Positions 27,377-37,543 of a DNA stretch of 64,000 nt are shown piece after piece. A model generated the notes under the pieces. It did not search any database, was not told the origin of the DNA, and saw only the letters and a list, made by a program, of their open reading frames with translations. Location: assembly GCA_963821815.1 (NCBI GenBank), contig CAWGFG010000006.1:1-64000 (forward strand). Reading direction: 5' to 3'. Within the stretch, counting starts at the first letter, position 1. Each line of letters opens with the position of its first letter. Position numbers and translations under genes: made by a program. This DNA is from JASGTU01 sp963821815 (lineage in GTDB: Bacteria > Chloroflexota > Anaerolineae > Caldilineales > Caldilineaceae).

Positions 27377-29605
27377 TTACGATGCTAGTTCGCCATTCGA
27401 CGGGGCTTTTACAATCTCACATAGCAGTGTCTTGTAGATGGGGAAACCGGAAATCGGGTCAACATGATCAGGTTCCGTAAGTTCGTTGACGTTGGCACGT
27501 CGCCAGGCGTCATTTGCAAGCGGACTGCCGCCGCCCATGTTCGCCTCGATAGCGCCCTTCACGATGCCGGCACTGACTAGAGCCCTGTACGGCACGCTGC
27601 CTCGTGGTGTCACAACAAGTACATCGTCCCCGTCCTCGATGCCGCGTTTGGCTGCCTCGTCGGGATGCATGGTGACCATGGGCGCCGGCCGTTTCTCCAA
27701 CAGACCAGGAATATTGTGGTGTTGCGAGCGGAAATCGGTCTGTACCCGTGCACCCGAGTTGAAGATCAACGGGTAGTCCTGCGCCAGCTCCGGGTTGGCT
27801 ATGGGACCAATGGCGGGTTCAGTATAGACAGGCAGCGCATCGTATCCGTAGCCTTCCAGCAGGCTGGAGGCTATCTCGAGCTTGCCCGACGGGGTCTCGA
27901 ATCCAGGTTTCCCGTCCTTACGGAGCAAACCCTGTTCCCACTTTCGATAGACCATTTTGTCGATAGGCACGCTGATGCCTTCAGGATGGGCGCGCAGCGT
28001 GGCCGCGTCGATATCGCTGTCCTGCAGCACGAACTCTAGCAACTCATCCGGGCTCTGCGGGAATAGGTGACCATATCCCAGTCGGTTGGCGATCTCCACA
28101 TAGATGGACAGATCGCTTCTGGACTCACCAACCGGATCGATCAGCTTGGGGCGATGCTGAATTGTATTGCCCTTCAGTATGTACGATTCGAACTCAAACA
28201 TGGTGGCAGAGGGCAGAACGATGTCGGCGTACATGGCGTCAGCCGTCATAAAGTGATCAACAACCACCATGAAGTCGAGAGCGTCGAAGCAGCGTCTCCA
28301 AAGGTCAGGCGAAGGATACGATGTGATCATCGACGCGCCGCCAATTAACATAGCACGAATCGGGTACGGATTCCCGTTTAGGATGGCGTCAGGCAGCGCC
28401 ATGGAGTGTGCTTCACGCCTGAAGTGATAGTAAACCGGGAACCGCTCCTTGCCAATGGGATCGATCCCCTTGGGTGGCTCAATCGCCGCTTTGTGAATCG
28501 GGAACTGCCTTGGTGACATTTTGAAGTTGACGCCGCCCGGCACATCAACTTGACCGGCCAGCGCCCACAATATCATGGCAGCGCGTATATTCTGTACGCC
28601 ACTATCGGTGTATTCAAGTCCCGTGTACATGACTTGTGCAGCACCGCCGGCGGATGCTATGGCACGGGCAAGCTGTCGTGTGGTTTCTGCCGGTACCCAG
28701 GTGATCTGCTCGACGGCCTCAGGGGTGAACTGTTGAACGTACTGTCGCAGTTCATCAAAACCCACCGTCCAGTTTTTCACGAACTCGTGATCGTAGAGGT
28801 CCTCATCGATGAGAACCTGTATCATACACAGGGCCAATGCACCATCCGTTCCTGGCCGAATGCCAACCCACTCCGCGCCGGTGGCTTTGGCTGTCTCGGT
28901 CAGCCGGTGGTCTACGCTGACAACTCGCGCGCCCCGTTTTCTAGACTGCTGGATGCGAGCCAGCATGGTGGGCGGCGAGTCCGTCGCGGGATCGGCGCCC
29001 CACACGACAATGAGGTCGGCCTGCTCAATGTCATCGTACATGTCACACCAGTACGCACCGTAGACGGTCTGAGGCGCAATAAACGCGCGCGCCACATAGC
29101 AGATAGCGCCTACGCCTGTCGTGTTCGGCGAACCAAAGGGAAAGAACAGGCTGGAAGCTGAAGACTCACGGATGCCCGCTGGACCCAAGATGTCCTGCAG
29201 CGATCGCTCAAAACTGCCGCGTCCGGTATACGCCGTGATCGCTTGTGGACCGTACTCATAAGCCACATGGCGCATGCGTTCAGCAATGGTATCCATTGCC
29301 TCATCCCACGTTATCGGCTCTAGCTCTCCGCTCCCCTTCAAGCCAATACGCTTGAGCGGTGTGCGCAAGCGGTCTGGCGAATAGATAACCTCGGGCGCGT
29401 GCATCCCACGCGGGCATGTGATGCCGTTGGAGTGACCACGGCGGGGGCGCACTTTGGTTAATACACCATCGGTAACCGTCGCCTCGATGCTGCATCCCGA
29501 ATCGCATACACCGCATAAACCGGGTATCACGACGGTCCTGAACGCTGCGTCTCCGTTGGCAGGAACTGCAACAGTTGCGTCTATCGCCTTCGGTTCAATA
29601 GACAT
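27377..29605 (-). CDS. Molybdopterin oxidoreductase (DMSO reductase superfamily)
   Basis: 742-residue molybdenum or tungsten bis-pterin enzyme. The frame is open further upstream, but the ATG at 29605 (MSIEPKAIDA) has GGAG 9 bp before it and starts just before the Fe-S motif. Residues about 30-65 bind a 4Fe-4S cluster, C-G-V-C-D-S-G-C, then 25 residues, then CPRG. Next come PLKRIGLKGSGELEPITWDE, SPNTTGVGAICYVAR (a likely Mo-ligand Cys, by analogy with formate dehydrogenase-like enzymes) and LIVVWGADPATDSPPTM. The C-terminal domain holds the MPT-binding HPDEAAKRGIEDGDDVLVVT. There is no twin-arginine signal, so it is probably cytosolic. It follows an MttB-family methyltransferase gene by 52 bp in the same direction, which suggests one operon and a shared substrate. 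The electron donor and substrate are unknown. Confidence 0.88.
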   Translation of the reverse strand: MSIEPKAIDATVAVPANGDAAFRTVVIPGLCGVCDSGCSIEATVTDGVLTKVRPRRGHSNGITCPRGMHAPEVIYSPDRLRTPLKRIGLKGSGELEPITWDEAMDTIAERMRHVAYEYGPQAITAYTGRGSFERSLQDILGPAGIRESSASSLFFPFGSPNTTGVGAICYVARAFIAPQTVYGAYWCDMYDDIEQADLIVVWGADPATDSPPTMLARIQQSRKRGARVVSVDHRLTETAKATGAEWVGIRPGTDGALALCMIQVLIDEDLYDHEFVKNWTVGFDELRQYVQQFTPEAVEQITWVPAETTRQLARAIASAGGAAQVMYTGLEYTDSGVQNIRAAMILWALAGQVDVPGGVNFKMSPRQFPIHKAAIEPPKGIDPIGKERFPVYYHFRREAHSMALPDAILNGNPYPIRAMLIGGASMITSYPSPDLWRRCFDALDFMVVVDHFMTADAMYADIVLPSATMFEFESYILKGNTIQHRPKLIDPVGESRSDLSIYVEIANRLGYGHLFPQSPDELLEFVLQDSDIDAATLRAHPEGISVPIDKMVYRKWEQGLLRKDGKPGFETPSGKLEIASSLLEGYGYDALPVYTEPAIGPIANPELAQDYPLIFNSGARVQTDFRSQHHNIPGLLEKRPAPMVTMHPDEAAKRGIEDGDDVLVVTPRGSVPYRALVSAGIVKGAIEANMGGGSPLANDAWRRANVNELTEPDHVDPISGFPIYKTLLCEIVKAPSNGELAS

Positions 29606-29657
29606 AACAACGAATCTCCAGACTAGGGTTGAAAGTGTTGCTTCAGTTACAACCGAG

Positions 29658-31094
29658 TTAGGTGGCTTTGTTGGACTTGATAATGTAGTCGATTTCTGCC
29701 CGCATGCTATCCGCCAATGGGTTCGGTTTGTGTGCCTGCATGATGTCGATGGTTCGTTGGCGCAAACGGTCCCCGAGCGAGAGTGCTCCGTCTGCCTCCC
29801 AATTCGCATAGCGACGGCGTTCGAACAGCGTCGGATACCAGTCGTCACGGAAATGAGAGAGTGTATGCTCTGTGGCGATAAAGTCGCCACCCGGCCCCAC
29901 CTCATGAATCACGTCGAGCGCAAGCGTATCATCGCTCACCTCTACGCCTGCCATGAAGCGACGATGCATGTCGATATATTCGGCGGTCAGCACAATCATC
30001 TCCGGCGACGTAGTCAGTCCAGCCTCCAGATAGCCCACATCATGGACAAGATTGATGCCCATCTGCAAGGCGTCCCGCACCTGGTACGCCGCGTCGGATG
30101 CCGCCTGCGCGTCCATCACATGTGTATCGCTGCAGGATGAATAGCCCCAGGTGGGAAGATTGTAGTAGCGGCCCATGTCGGCAACGAGTGCCCGGGCAAG
30201 CTGAAACTCAGGCGCTCCGTAGACGCTGATCGTGGTGCGCAGGTCCAGGTGGTGTAGTCCCTGCCCGTAGACGAAGGGAGCACCGGCTTTTTTCAGTTGG
30301 TGTATGACCAAGCCGCTCAGTACCTCGGCGTTCCCTAAAGCCAGTCCTCCCGCGAGCGTGACTGGGGCAGTGCCGCCCATCATCGGTGCCGGCGAGTGCA
30401 CAACGGGCAATTGTTTCTCAGCCATAAAGAGAAGCTTTTCCGTTGCGGTCTGCGTGTGAATAAGCGGGGTGGTGGGCTCCGAGTAGAGTAGGATCGTGGG
30501 GTTGAGCCTCAGCGCCTCAATTCCGCCGGCAGGCAGGGCCGCCATGGCCGCGATTGCTTCACAGTCGGCCCGATCATTGGCGACAAAAACCGCGGGTTTC
30601 TCGGTATTCTGCAGCATGATCGAATACTGCAACTGATACTGTTCCCCTGCCCGTATGTCCTCGGGGATACCCATTGACATAACGAATCCTAATTGGGGCA
30701 ACGCGTCCACCAGGCGCACACAAGCTCCGATGTCGTCGACGGTAAAGTTGCGTTGTCCTTGCACGGGATCGAGGTAGTGAGGACAGTCGGATCCGGGACC
30801 GAAACTGACCTCGCGCCCGCTGAGTTCGATCGCAACCTCATCGCTACCGCGCTTGCAGAGCGCTAGGCGGGAAGGCGCCTGGTGCAGGGCCCATTCCATA
30901 AGAGACGACGGCAACTTGACAAGATCGCGGTCGGAAATATAAGCACCGGCATCATTGAGTAATTGTAGTGCTTCGTCTTGCTGGACACGTACACCTGTGC
31001 GTCGCAGGATTTCAAGTGAGGCATGATGGATTCTTTGACACGCAGACGCGTCAAGCAGAGAAAATTTGGGTCGATAGCGGATGGAATCGCTCAA
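29658..31094 (-). CDS. MttB-family (trimethylamine methyltransferase-like) protein
   Basis: 478-residue member of the MttB superfamily. Family enzymes transfer a methyl group from quaternary or tertiary amines to a cobalamin protein. Classical TMA methyltransferases contain pyrrolysine at an in-frame UAG; this gene has no internal UAG, so it belongs with the non-Pyl members such as glycine-betaine:corrinoid methyltransferase (MtgB). Motifs along the TIM barrel: RIHHASLEILRRTGVRV, VSFGPGSDCPHYLD, PAVFVANDRADCEAIAAMAA, HSPAPMMGGTAPVTLAGGLA, then GYLEAGLTTSPEMIVLTAEY near the C-terminus. No corrinoid protein or activating enzyme gene is in the window. The molybdoenzyme gene downstream is probably cotranscribed. 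Substrate unknown. Confidence 0.9.
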   Translation of the reverse strand: MSDSIRYRPKFSLLDASACQRIHHASLEILRRTGVRVQQDEALQLLNDAGAYISDRDLVKLPSSLMEWALHQAPSRLALCKRGSDEVAIELSGREVSFGPGSDCPHYLDPVQGQRNFTVDDIGACVRLVDALPQLGFVMSMGIPEDIRAGEQYQLQYSIMLQNTEKPAVFVANDRADCEAIAAMAALPAGGIEALRLNPTILLYSEPTTPLIHTQTATEKLLFMAEKQLPVVHSPAPMMGGTAPVTLAGGLALGNAEVLSGLVIHQLKKAGAPFVYGQGLHHLDLRTTISVYGAPEFQLARALVADMGRYYNLPTWGYSSCSDTHVMDAQAASDAAYQVRDALQMGINLVHDVGYLEAGLTTSPEMIVLTAEYIDMHRRFMAGVEVSDDTLALDVIHEVGPGGDFIATEHTLSHFRDDWYPTLFERRRYANWEADGALSLGDRLRQRTIDIMQAHKPNPLADSMRAEIDYIIKSNKAT

Positions 31095-31762
31095 GGCTTG
31101 TATCTGACTCGTTATCTATGCGGTTTGGTATAGTGGTATTGTCCTGCCAGAGTCGAATTATAGCCTTTCGGGGGGGAATACGCTAGACAGACATCCTGCT
31201 TATTTGGTCCATCTACAGCGACTCCAGATTGCTTCCAACTAACGCTGCCGAGACTACCTACCATTTTCATCTATAAAATCCAGGCGGTGAACGTCGGTAC
31301 CCTGGAATGATTCTTTAGGACGCTTTAATACAACTTGTCTCTTGCTCAGCCAGTTATCGTCTACGCAGATGCCATCGCCGTCATTCAATTCTAGCACCTT
31401 GCTCGATGAAATTCTCCACTAATGTCCTCAAGGATGTTCGGCACTATGGGAAAGCGATATTCGTATCCAATTCGGAATGAGTACGGCATTCTCGAATAGC
31501 CCTTTGGAGCCGAATAGTCGATGTCATACCATAACCGCAGCGTAAAGAGCACAGAGGTAGTCCCTTCGTATTTACCGCTCACGATGCCAATTCTCCCGAA
31601 GAACAGCCTTCAGGCGATGTCACCGCTCAAACGTTCCAAGTTCTCGCCAATCGATTCGGAACTGCCTGCAGAAGTCTGCACTGCCAGTCTAGGAGAAAGT
31701 GCGTTTGTGAAGCGTTCTTTGTTGCTCGCAAGCCAGGCCTAAAGATACCGGGGAGGAAATAC
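31095..31762. other. Intergenic stretch with protein-like relic
   Basis: Between the MttB gene and the end of the BTAD regulator. A minus-strand stretch (about 31250-31620) reads GTTSVLFTLRLWYDIDYSAP and SFRIGYEYRFPIVPNILEDI, then, in another frame, LNDGDGICVDDNWLSKRQVV and PKESFQGTDVHRLDFIDENG. It looks like a decayed protein of unknown family. No intact gene is seen. Confidence 0.35.
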
Positions 31763-34700
31763 TCAGGACAGCCTGCTGCTGGTCGGACTGCGCGCCGGAC
31801 TCGCATCCACTGCAAGCCGGCGGAAGAAAGCGTGAGGTGCGAGCTGCCAGTAGCGTTCTAGATATTCGCCGTCGTCGACACTGTCTGCCCGGCGACACAG
31901 CTGAGCCCACGCCATGCGTAAAACGTCGTCCTTTCGAGGATCACTACTCATATCAAATACGCAATAGCAGGTACGAAGCGTCATGGCGGTTTCCACGGTG
32001 GCATCGATAGACTGTCCCTCTATCGACCGCCATATCGTCTCCACGCGATCCAGTGCAACAGCGTTGGCGCCCAAGCGTTGGGCGACTCGAGCGCTGCCGG
32101 CGAGTGCATTCATTGCGTAGTAGTACTGCTCCATCTGATTGTGCAGATCATAGCCTCGCCGGTAGCCGTTGCTGGCATTCTCTAGTTGATCTGTCACCTC
32201 GTAAACGTAACCAAGACGTGTACAGATGAGCGCCTCAAAGCGCAAGTCACCATGCCCATGGACAAGTTCAAGAACGTCATTCAGTTCTCGCAGCGCCAAC
32301 TCGCACTCATCGGATAAGAAATGGGCTAATCCTAAGTCACAGCGTGCTCTTGTTTCAAAGTGATGGTTCCCTAGTTGGTGAAGCATGTTGCTGGCTACGG
32401 TGAGCTCTTTCTGCGCTGCGTCCAGACGACCCATTTCCATCCAACTGGCTCCAATATGATGACGTATAACGAATGAGCGCCAATATCGTACACCATCCTG
32501 CTGGTTCTCGAGAGCGTCGGTTAAGGCACCCATGGCTTGGCGATAGTCACCTTTGCGATCGAACAATTTACCAAGGTTGCTGAAGATAATGTGTTCCCAC
32601 GAACGATCTCCAATATCCCGAATTACCGCGAGTCCCTGGCGATATTCTTGTTCGGCCAAGTCAAACTCACCGGAACCCTGCTCAATTGTCAGGTACCCGA
32701 ATTTGTTGTTCAGGCTGGCTTGGTGATGTATGTTACCGATAGCTTCTGCAATAGCGTATGCATCAGTTAGCCGTTTGCGTATTTCGTTCGGCGGCATTCC
32801 TGAAAACATGCCAATCGCTGCTTGCAACTCCACACTTGTCAACTCAATTTCTCCATTGCCAGCGCGATGAGCAAACTCTCTTGAAAGCCCGAAAAAATTG
32901 GCCGCTTTGGCCATGGCTGATTGCAACCAATAACTACGTGCCAGCACTTGGTACGCTCTTGCCAGCGCAAGATCCTCGTCCAGTCTCTTCGCCTCGGTGA
33001 CCGCAATTTGTGCCGCTTTCTGCGCATCCCTTCCCTCGCCCTGTTCAGCGTAGTACCTGCTGGTATCGATGTAAGTCTCCAAAACAAGTTCAGATGGCGG
33101 ATTGTGCAATGAGTTCAGCAGCGAGTGTTGTTTTTCTATATTCGCCTTCCAGCGAGGTAGATCAAACCTGATACTGAAGATGGCGCTTTGTTCGCTGAGC
33201 GCCAAGATTCGTTCAGCACCATCGTCAGGCAGTTGAGTAAGTGCTGCAGTGAATAACTCATCAGCGCGGGCCAGTGCATACTGCTTCAATGCGACGTTAG
33301 CCGCCTTGCGATAATACTGATAAGCGCGATACGAATCACCCGCAAGGAAGAAATGCTTGGCTAGTTCGCCTGCAACGATATCCAGATCCTCTATATAGAC
33401 GGATTCAAGCGACTCGCCTACTGTGCGATGCAACAGGCGGCGACGCGTCCGGCTGATCTGCTGATAGGCCACTTCACGGATGCGGTCGTGGCTGAAGTCA
33501 TAGCTATCGCCCGACTGTTCGTGTATGATGCGCCGCGTCCACAGCTCGTCCAGCACATCCACAAGCGGCGCCTCCTCCATGTCCGTGACCGCTTTCAACA
33601 AGGCATACGTGAAAGAATGCCCGATGACCGATGCAGCGGACGCCACCATCTGGGCTTCCGGCGACAGCTGGTACAGGCGTGAAGAGAGCAGCTGGAATAT
33701 CCTGGGCGGGATGTTCGGCTCTCCCGTCATCTCAAAATTTCTTGCGTTCTGAATCGCTCGTTGCACCGGCGTCGGCTCACTGGTCTGGTCGCTGCGCAAG
33801 GACTCGATGAGATACAGCGGGTGCCCTTCGCTGGCTTCGTACAGTAGTGCATTCCGCTCGCTGGACAGTGGCTCACCTACCGTGAGTTCTGCCAGCTGGA
33901 TACTCTCCTCCTCGGTCAGGGCGGTCAGCACAAACTCGTTCAGTTGGTTGGCGTGACGCAGCGTTTCAGCCAGCTCGTGCAGCGACGCGTTGCCGGTGGC
34001 GTCTTCGGTGCGGATTGTGCCCATCAGCAGGACATGCTTGTTGCGCGTGTTGTGCAGGAGAAAGTGCATCAGGTACAGCGTATCTTGATCGCTCCACTGC
34101 ATGTCGTCCAGGTGGAGTAGGAGCGGACCCGGCACTGCCTGCAGCACATGCACAATGCTCTGGTAGAACCTTAGCTGCTGCCACGCTTCTGTAAGCGGAC
34201 CAGGCGCCGGCAGTTCGCGATTCTCGATCAGCAGTTCAGGCAGCAATCTGGACAACTCCACCTGCCAGAGAGCATCAACCGATTTCACAATCGGCTGTAT
34301 TGTGGGATGGCGTAGCCATTCAGTGATCGGGGCATACGTTAACGCGCCTTCGGCCGCGTAGGAACGGCTGGATACGGCCACCTGACCTTGTTGGCGCACC
34401 CAGTCGATCAGCTCTTGCGCCAGGCGCGTCTTGCCGATGCCCGCTTCGCCCCAGATTAATACGCACTGGGCATTGCCCTGCTGCGCATCACTCCAGGCTT
34501 GCTTCAATTGCTGCCACTGGCGATGACGGCCAATGAGGCGCGGTCGATTGATAGTGCGGGGCGTCTCCGAGGCTGGCGCCTCGTTCTCGGCTGACCGTAG
34601 CAGCGTAGTCCGCATCTGCATCGTCGCCGGCGAGGGCTCCACGCCCAGTTCCTTCTGCAGCATGGAGGCGCAGGTGTGGTACACACGAAGCGCAGCCGCC

Positions 34701-35341
34701 CGGTCACCAAAAGCCATATGTACCTGCATGAGACGACGATAGGCCGCTTCCTGCACGGGATCGTGGTCGATTAGGTTTCTTGCTTGCGTCAACGCGCCTT
34801 CATAGTCGCGCACGTCAAGCAATGTTTCTATCCACTTCAGCAGCAACGCAGAATATGCGGTATTCAGCTGCTCGCGAACGGCAAGCGCCCAATCGCTGAA
34901 ACAGTCGGGCAAAAAGTCGCCGCGGTAGTTGCAGGCTGCCTGTTCGAAAAGAGCGGATTTGGCCACGGGATCAACGGTGGCCTCGGCACGCTCCATCAGA
35001 TGGTCCAGAAAATGCACGTCAACGGTGACCGGCACGTCTGTGCGCCACGTGACCGAACTGCGGTCAATACTGAGTACGCGCTCTAGCTCGTTCCATGCCT
35101 GTTTCAGCTTGAAAAGCAATTGCCGTGTGTTGGTGCGAGCCTGTTTTTCCGACGAGTCGGGCCAAAATCGATAGGCAATTTGGCTGCGCGAGTACGTCTC
35201 ACCTTGGTGTACGGCGAGGAAGGCGACAAATTCCTCTATTCGCGGCTGCCCCAAACTGATAGTCTCATTGTCTATCACAAGCTCGAAACCACCGAGCAGA
35301 CGAAGGCTATCTGTCATCTCAGAAAAGTACATCATTACCAT
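31763..35341 (-). CDS. BTAD/SARP transcriptional regulator with ATPase and TPR domains
   Basis: 1192-residue regulator, intact. Residues about 10-100 form an OmpR-like winged helix (RLLGGFELVIDNETISLGQP, IAYRFWPDSSEKQARTNTRQ, LLFKLKQAW). Residues about 105-250 are the bacterial transcriptional activator domain (EQAACNYRGDFLPDC, AYRRLMQVHMAFGDRAAALR). An AAA-type ATPase follows, with Walker A CVLIWGEAGIGKTRLAQEL and Walker B LLLHLDDMQWSDQDTLYLM. The last 450 residues are TPR-like helices (LFDRKGDYRQAMGALTDALE, LGNHHFETRARCDLGL). Such proteins are thought to sense a ligand through the TPR/ATPase part and activate transcription. Two starts are possible: 35341 (MVMMYF) or 35317 (MTDSLRLL); neither has a strong ribosome site. 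The target genes are unknown; the MttB operon lies downstream in the same orientation. Confidence 0.88.
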   Translation of the reverse strand: MVMMYFSEMTDSLRLLGGFELVIDNETISLGQPRIEEFVAFLAVHQGETYSRSQIAYRFWPDSSEKQARTNTRQLLFKLKQAWNELERVLSIDRSSVTWRTDVPVTVDVHFLDHLMERAEATVDPVAKSALFEQAACNYRGDFLPDCFSDWALAVREQLNTAYSALLLKWIETLLDVRDYEGALTQARNLIDHDPVQEAAYRRLMQVHMAFGDRAAALRVYHTCASMLQKELGVEPSPATMQMRTTLLRSAENEAPASETPRTINRPRLIGRHRQWQQLKQAWSDAQQGNAQCVLIWGEAGIGKTRLAQELIDWVRQQGQVAVSSRSYAAEGALTYAPITEWLRHPTIQPIVKSVDALWQVELSRLLPELLIENRELPAPGPLTEAWQQLRFYQSIVHVLQAVPGPLLLHLDDMQWSDQDTLYLMHFLLHNTRNKHVLLMGTIRTEDATGNASLHELAETLRHANQLNEFVLTALTEEESIQLAELTVGEPLSSERNALLYEASEGHPLYLIESLRSDQTSEPTPVQRAIQNARNFEMTGEPNIPPRIFQLLSSRLYQLSPEAQMVASAASVIGHSFTYALLKAVTDMEEAPLVDVLDELWTRRIIHEQSGDSYDFSHDRIREVAYQQISRTRRRLLHRTVGESLESVYIEDLDIVAGELAKHFFLAGDSYRAYQYYRKAANVALKQYALARADELFTAALTQLPDDGAERILALSEQSAIFSIRFDLPRWKANIEKQHSLLNSLHNPPSELVLETYIDTSRYYAEQGEGRDAQKAAQIAVTEAKRLDEDLALARAYQVLARSYWLQSAMAKAANFFGLSREFAHRAGNGEIELTSVELQAAIGMFSGMPPNEIRKRLTDAYAIAEAIGNIHHQASLNNKFGYLTIEQGSGEFDLAEQEYRQGLAVIRDIGDRSWEHIIFSNLGKLFDRKGDYRQAMGALTDALENQQDGVRYWRSFVIRHHIGASWMEMGRLDAAQKELTVASNMLHQLGNHHFETRARCDLGLAHFLSDECELALRELNDVLELVHGHGDLRFEALICTRLGYVYEVTDQLENASNGYRRGYDLHNQMEQYYYAMNALAGSARVAQRLGANAVALDRVETIWRSIEGQSIDATVETAMTLRTCYCVFDMSSDPRKDDVLRMAWAQLCRRADSVDDGEYLERYWQLAPHAFFRRLAVDASPARSPTSSRLS

Positions 35342-35439
35342 TCACTATCACGCTGCTGCTGTCGCTACGACCTGTATGCGGTTCGTCATGAAGTATAACG
35401 CTGGCTGAGAGGTGATCCAAGCTAGTAGAAAATCCATAG

Positions 35440-35621
35440 TATTTCCAGGACCGAACAGCTGTACATGCTGCCATCCATATAGGCTAGAGCAACGGTCAGA
35501 CAGAAGGCCACGCGAACAGGTTGAAAATACTGAAACACCAAATGTACGGTCGTGTGAACCTCGATTTGCCACGCGCTCCCGTCCTCTACTATGTTCAACC
35601 CGCATTGATTGCGCCAGAGCC
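35440..35621 (+). pseudogene. ISL3 transposase 3' remnant with right end
   Basis: Last codons of an ISL3 transposase: SNGQTEGHANRLKILKHQMY, then GRVNLDLPRAPVLYYVQP. It closely matches the end of the intact element at 1805-3433 (NGQTEGHVNRLKMLKRQMYG). The IS end follows: ATTGCGCCAGAGCC at 35608-35621 parallels the right repeat at 3434-3447. The remainder of the element is missing. Confidence 0.8.
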
Positions 35622-35819
35622 CCGACCTGCTCCCGCCGCGCAATGTCATACGCTTCGCACTAGGGGCAAGACAAGTCGATTATTTCCGACTCACCCATGT
35701 TGCTGACTGCACCGTCTTGGCCAGACGCCTGGATTTTCTTCTGTATCGCCGTCAAAAAGTGCTTCTGGTCCACATCGTATTTCACCTGCAGAATAGCCTT
35801 TGTGCAGGTGAACACCGAA

Positions 35820-36180
35820 ATACCCTTTAACTGGGCACAACGAATACAGGGTGCGTTGAATGACGCGGCACTGCGGCAAAGGGCTGTAAAATCCTCACAC
35901 TTGCCGTCGCGTACAAAAAGGAGGTGGTGATCTCCGGAAGTCTCCGGCTTTGGACATACTTCATCTGCTGAGAACCAAGGACGCAAATCTGGTCTATCAT
36001 GATCCGCACATTCCCTCAATCGTTGTGGATGACGAAGGGTACACCCGCGCCGAAGACCTCGGGTATTCGCTGCGAGAGCCTGACAGTGTCGTCATCGTCA
36101 CGGATAATTCTGACTATGACTGGGGGAAAAGCATGCGGGAATAGGCGCATATTCGTCGACACACGACATGTTGCGCAATG
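35820..36180 (+). pseudogene. NDP-sugar dehydrogenase, C-terminal relic
   Basis: C-terminal NAD-linked domain of a UDP-glucose or UDP-N-acetylmannosamine type dehydrogenase. Pieces in order: KGCKILTLAVAYKKEVV (the usual KILVLGVAYKKDVDD), then in a second frame LDILHLLRTKDANLVYHDPH and IPSIVVDDEGYTRAED. SVVIVTDNSDYDW follows, and after a further shift RRIFVDTRHVA, the conserved IVDTRN region. At least two frameshifts are present. The N-terminal Rossmann domain and catalytic Cys region are absent. The IS3 element at 36263 begins just downstream. Confidence 0.75.
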
Positions 36181-36322
36181 CAATTGTTCAAGCCAGTCCG
36201 ATGTTCATCAAGGACAAGATTCCGATGCAAACTATCCTTGATGTACATACCGTGATGTGAATCTGACCCGATAAAGTGGACACCAAGAAAAGATGGTATT
36301 CTAGCCATCAAGGAGGTGTCCG

Positions 36323-36613
36323 ATGAAACGTAACGAATACACGCAAGAGTTCAAACAGGAAGCTGTATCGCTTTCGAATCGAGATGGTGTCAAAGTCAGG
36401 CAAGTAGCTCTTGAACTGGGGATAAGGCCAGAACTTCTGTACCGGTGGCGAGCAGAGATGCGTAACAATGGAGCAGAAGCCTTTCCTGGCAAGGGTAGAC
36501 TTAGGGCCAGCGATGAAGAGGTCCGGGACCTGCAGCGGGAGCTAGACAGAGTCCGCATGGAACGGGACATCCTGAAAAAAGCACTGAGGGTCTTTGCGCA
36601 ACCCGGAAACTGA
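36323..36613 (+). CDS. IS3-family transposase OrfA
   Basis: 96-residue helix-turn-helix protein starting MKRNEYTQEFKQEAVSLSNR, with GGAGG 7 bp upstream of the ATG. The DNA-binding helices are VRQVALELGIRPELLYRW, followed by a leucine-zipper-like segment (EEVRDLQRELDRVRMERDIL). Near its end CTGAAAAAAGC supplies an A6-G slippery run (about 36574-36580), where IS3 elements make the OrfAB fusion by -1 frameshifting. The OrfB frame indeed lies at -1 relative to OrfA. Confidence 0.9.
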   Translation: MKRNEYTQEFKQEAVSLSNRDGVKVRQVALELGIRPELLYRWRAEMRNNGAEAFPGKGRLRASDEEVRDLQRELDRVRMERDILKKALRVFAQPGN

Positions 36614-37543
36614 AATATGAATTTATTGAAGCGCACAGAGGCGAATATCCTGTGACCATCATGTGTCGATGTCTGGGATTGACTACCAGCGGTTACTACA
36701 GCTGGCGTGGTCGTCCGCTGAGTCGGCGGGCGCAGGCCAACCAGAAGTTGCTGAACGAGATTCGTACCATTTACCGTTCGAGCAGAGGAATATATGGCAG
36801 CCCTAAGATTCACCGGATACTTCAGAAACAAGGCTGGTCTTGCAGCAGAAAGAGAGTGGCAAGACTGATGCGTCTGGACGGACTGGCGGCCAAGAGGCAA
36901 CGCTGCTTCAAGCGAACGACTCGTCAGAAAGCAGGTCGGCTGGCAGCTCCAAACCACCTGGCTCAGCAGTTTGTGGTATCGCAGCCAAACCGTGTTTGGT
37001 TGGCCGACATCACCTACGTACGCACGCTGGAAGGATGGCTTTACTTGGCGGCGGTGATGGACCTCTTCTCCCGTCAGATCATTGGCTGGTCCATGTCCAA
37101 GCGCATGACGGACGAGTTGTCCCGGACGGCTCTGCAGATGGCCGTACGCAAACGATTGGGAGCCCAGGCCGGTTAGCAAGCTTATGCATCACTCGGACCG
37201 TGGCAGCCAGTACACGAGCGAGGACTACCAACAACTCCTGGAAGGACATGAAATCAAGGTCAGTATGAGCGGCACTGGAAACTGTTATGACAATGCTCCT
37301 ATGGAGAGTTTCTTCTCCCTGTTGAAGACCGAACTGGTTCACCACGAACGGTATATGACACGCCGAGCGGCCAGAACAAGCATCTTCGACTACATTGAAG
37401 TCTTTTACAATCGGCAACGTGTTCATTCTGCTATTGACTATCAGACACCAGCCGAATATGAATCATCATGGTGGAACTCAGCTAGGCCGACCGAATTTTC
37501 GAACGGCCCCCATGGGGGCCGTTATGCAACAACTCACCCTTAA
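36614..37543 (+). pseudogene. IS3-family transposase OrfB, one frameshift
   Basis: Integrase-like DDE catalytic part. The frame begins as KYEFIEAHRGEYPVTIMCRC, overlapping the orfA end. An N-terminal HTH_21 region (YRSSRGIYGSPKIHRILQKQ) is followed by the first catalytic Asp in VWLADITYVRTLEGW. Near 37170 a single-base shift ends the frame at RLGAQAG. The protein resumes as MHHSDRGSQYTSEDYQQLLE (second Asp), and NAPMESFFSLLKTELVHHER holds the Glu. It ends at 37543. All catalytic residues remain, so the frameshift is the only visible defect. Confidence 0.88.

Noticed and set aside
28550..29161. Long plus-strand frame opposite the molybdoenzyme gene
   Set aside because: Composition and motifs show that the minus strand is the coding strand; this frame has no family features.
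29606..29905. N-terminal extension of the molybdoenzyme from 29905
   Set aside because: This stretch lies inside the MttB gene in another frame, and a good ribosome site precedes the ATG at 29605.
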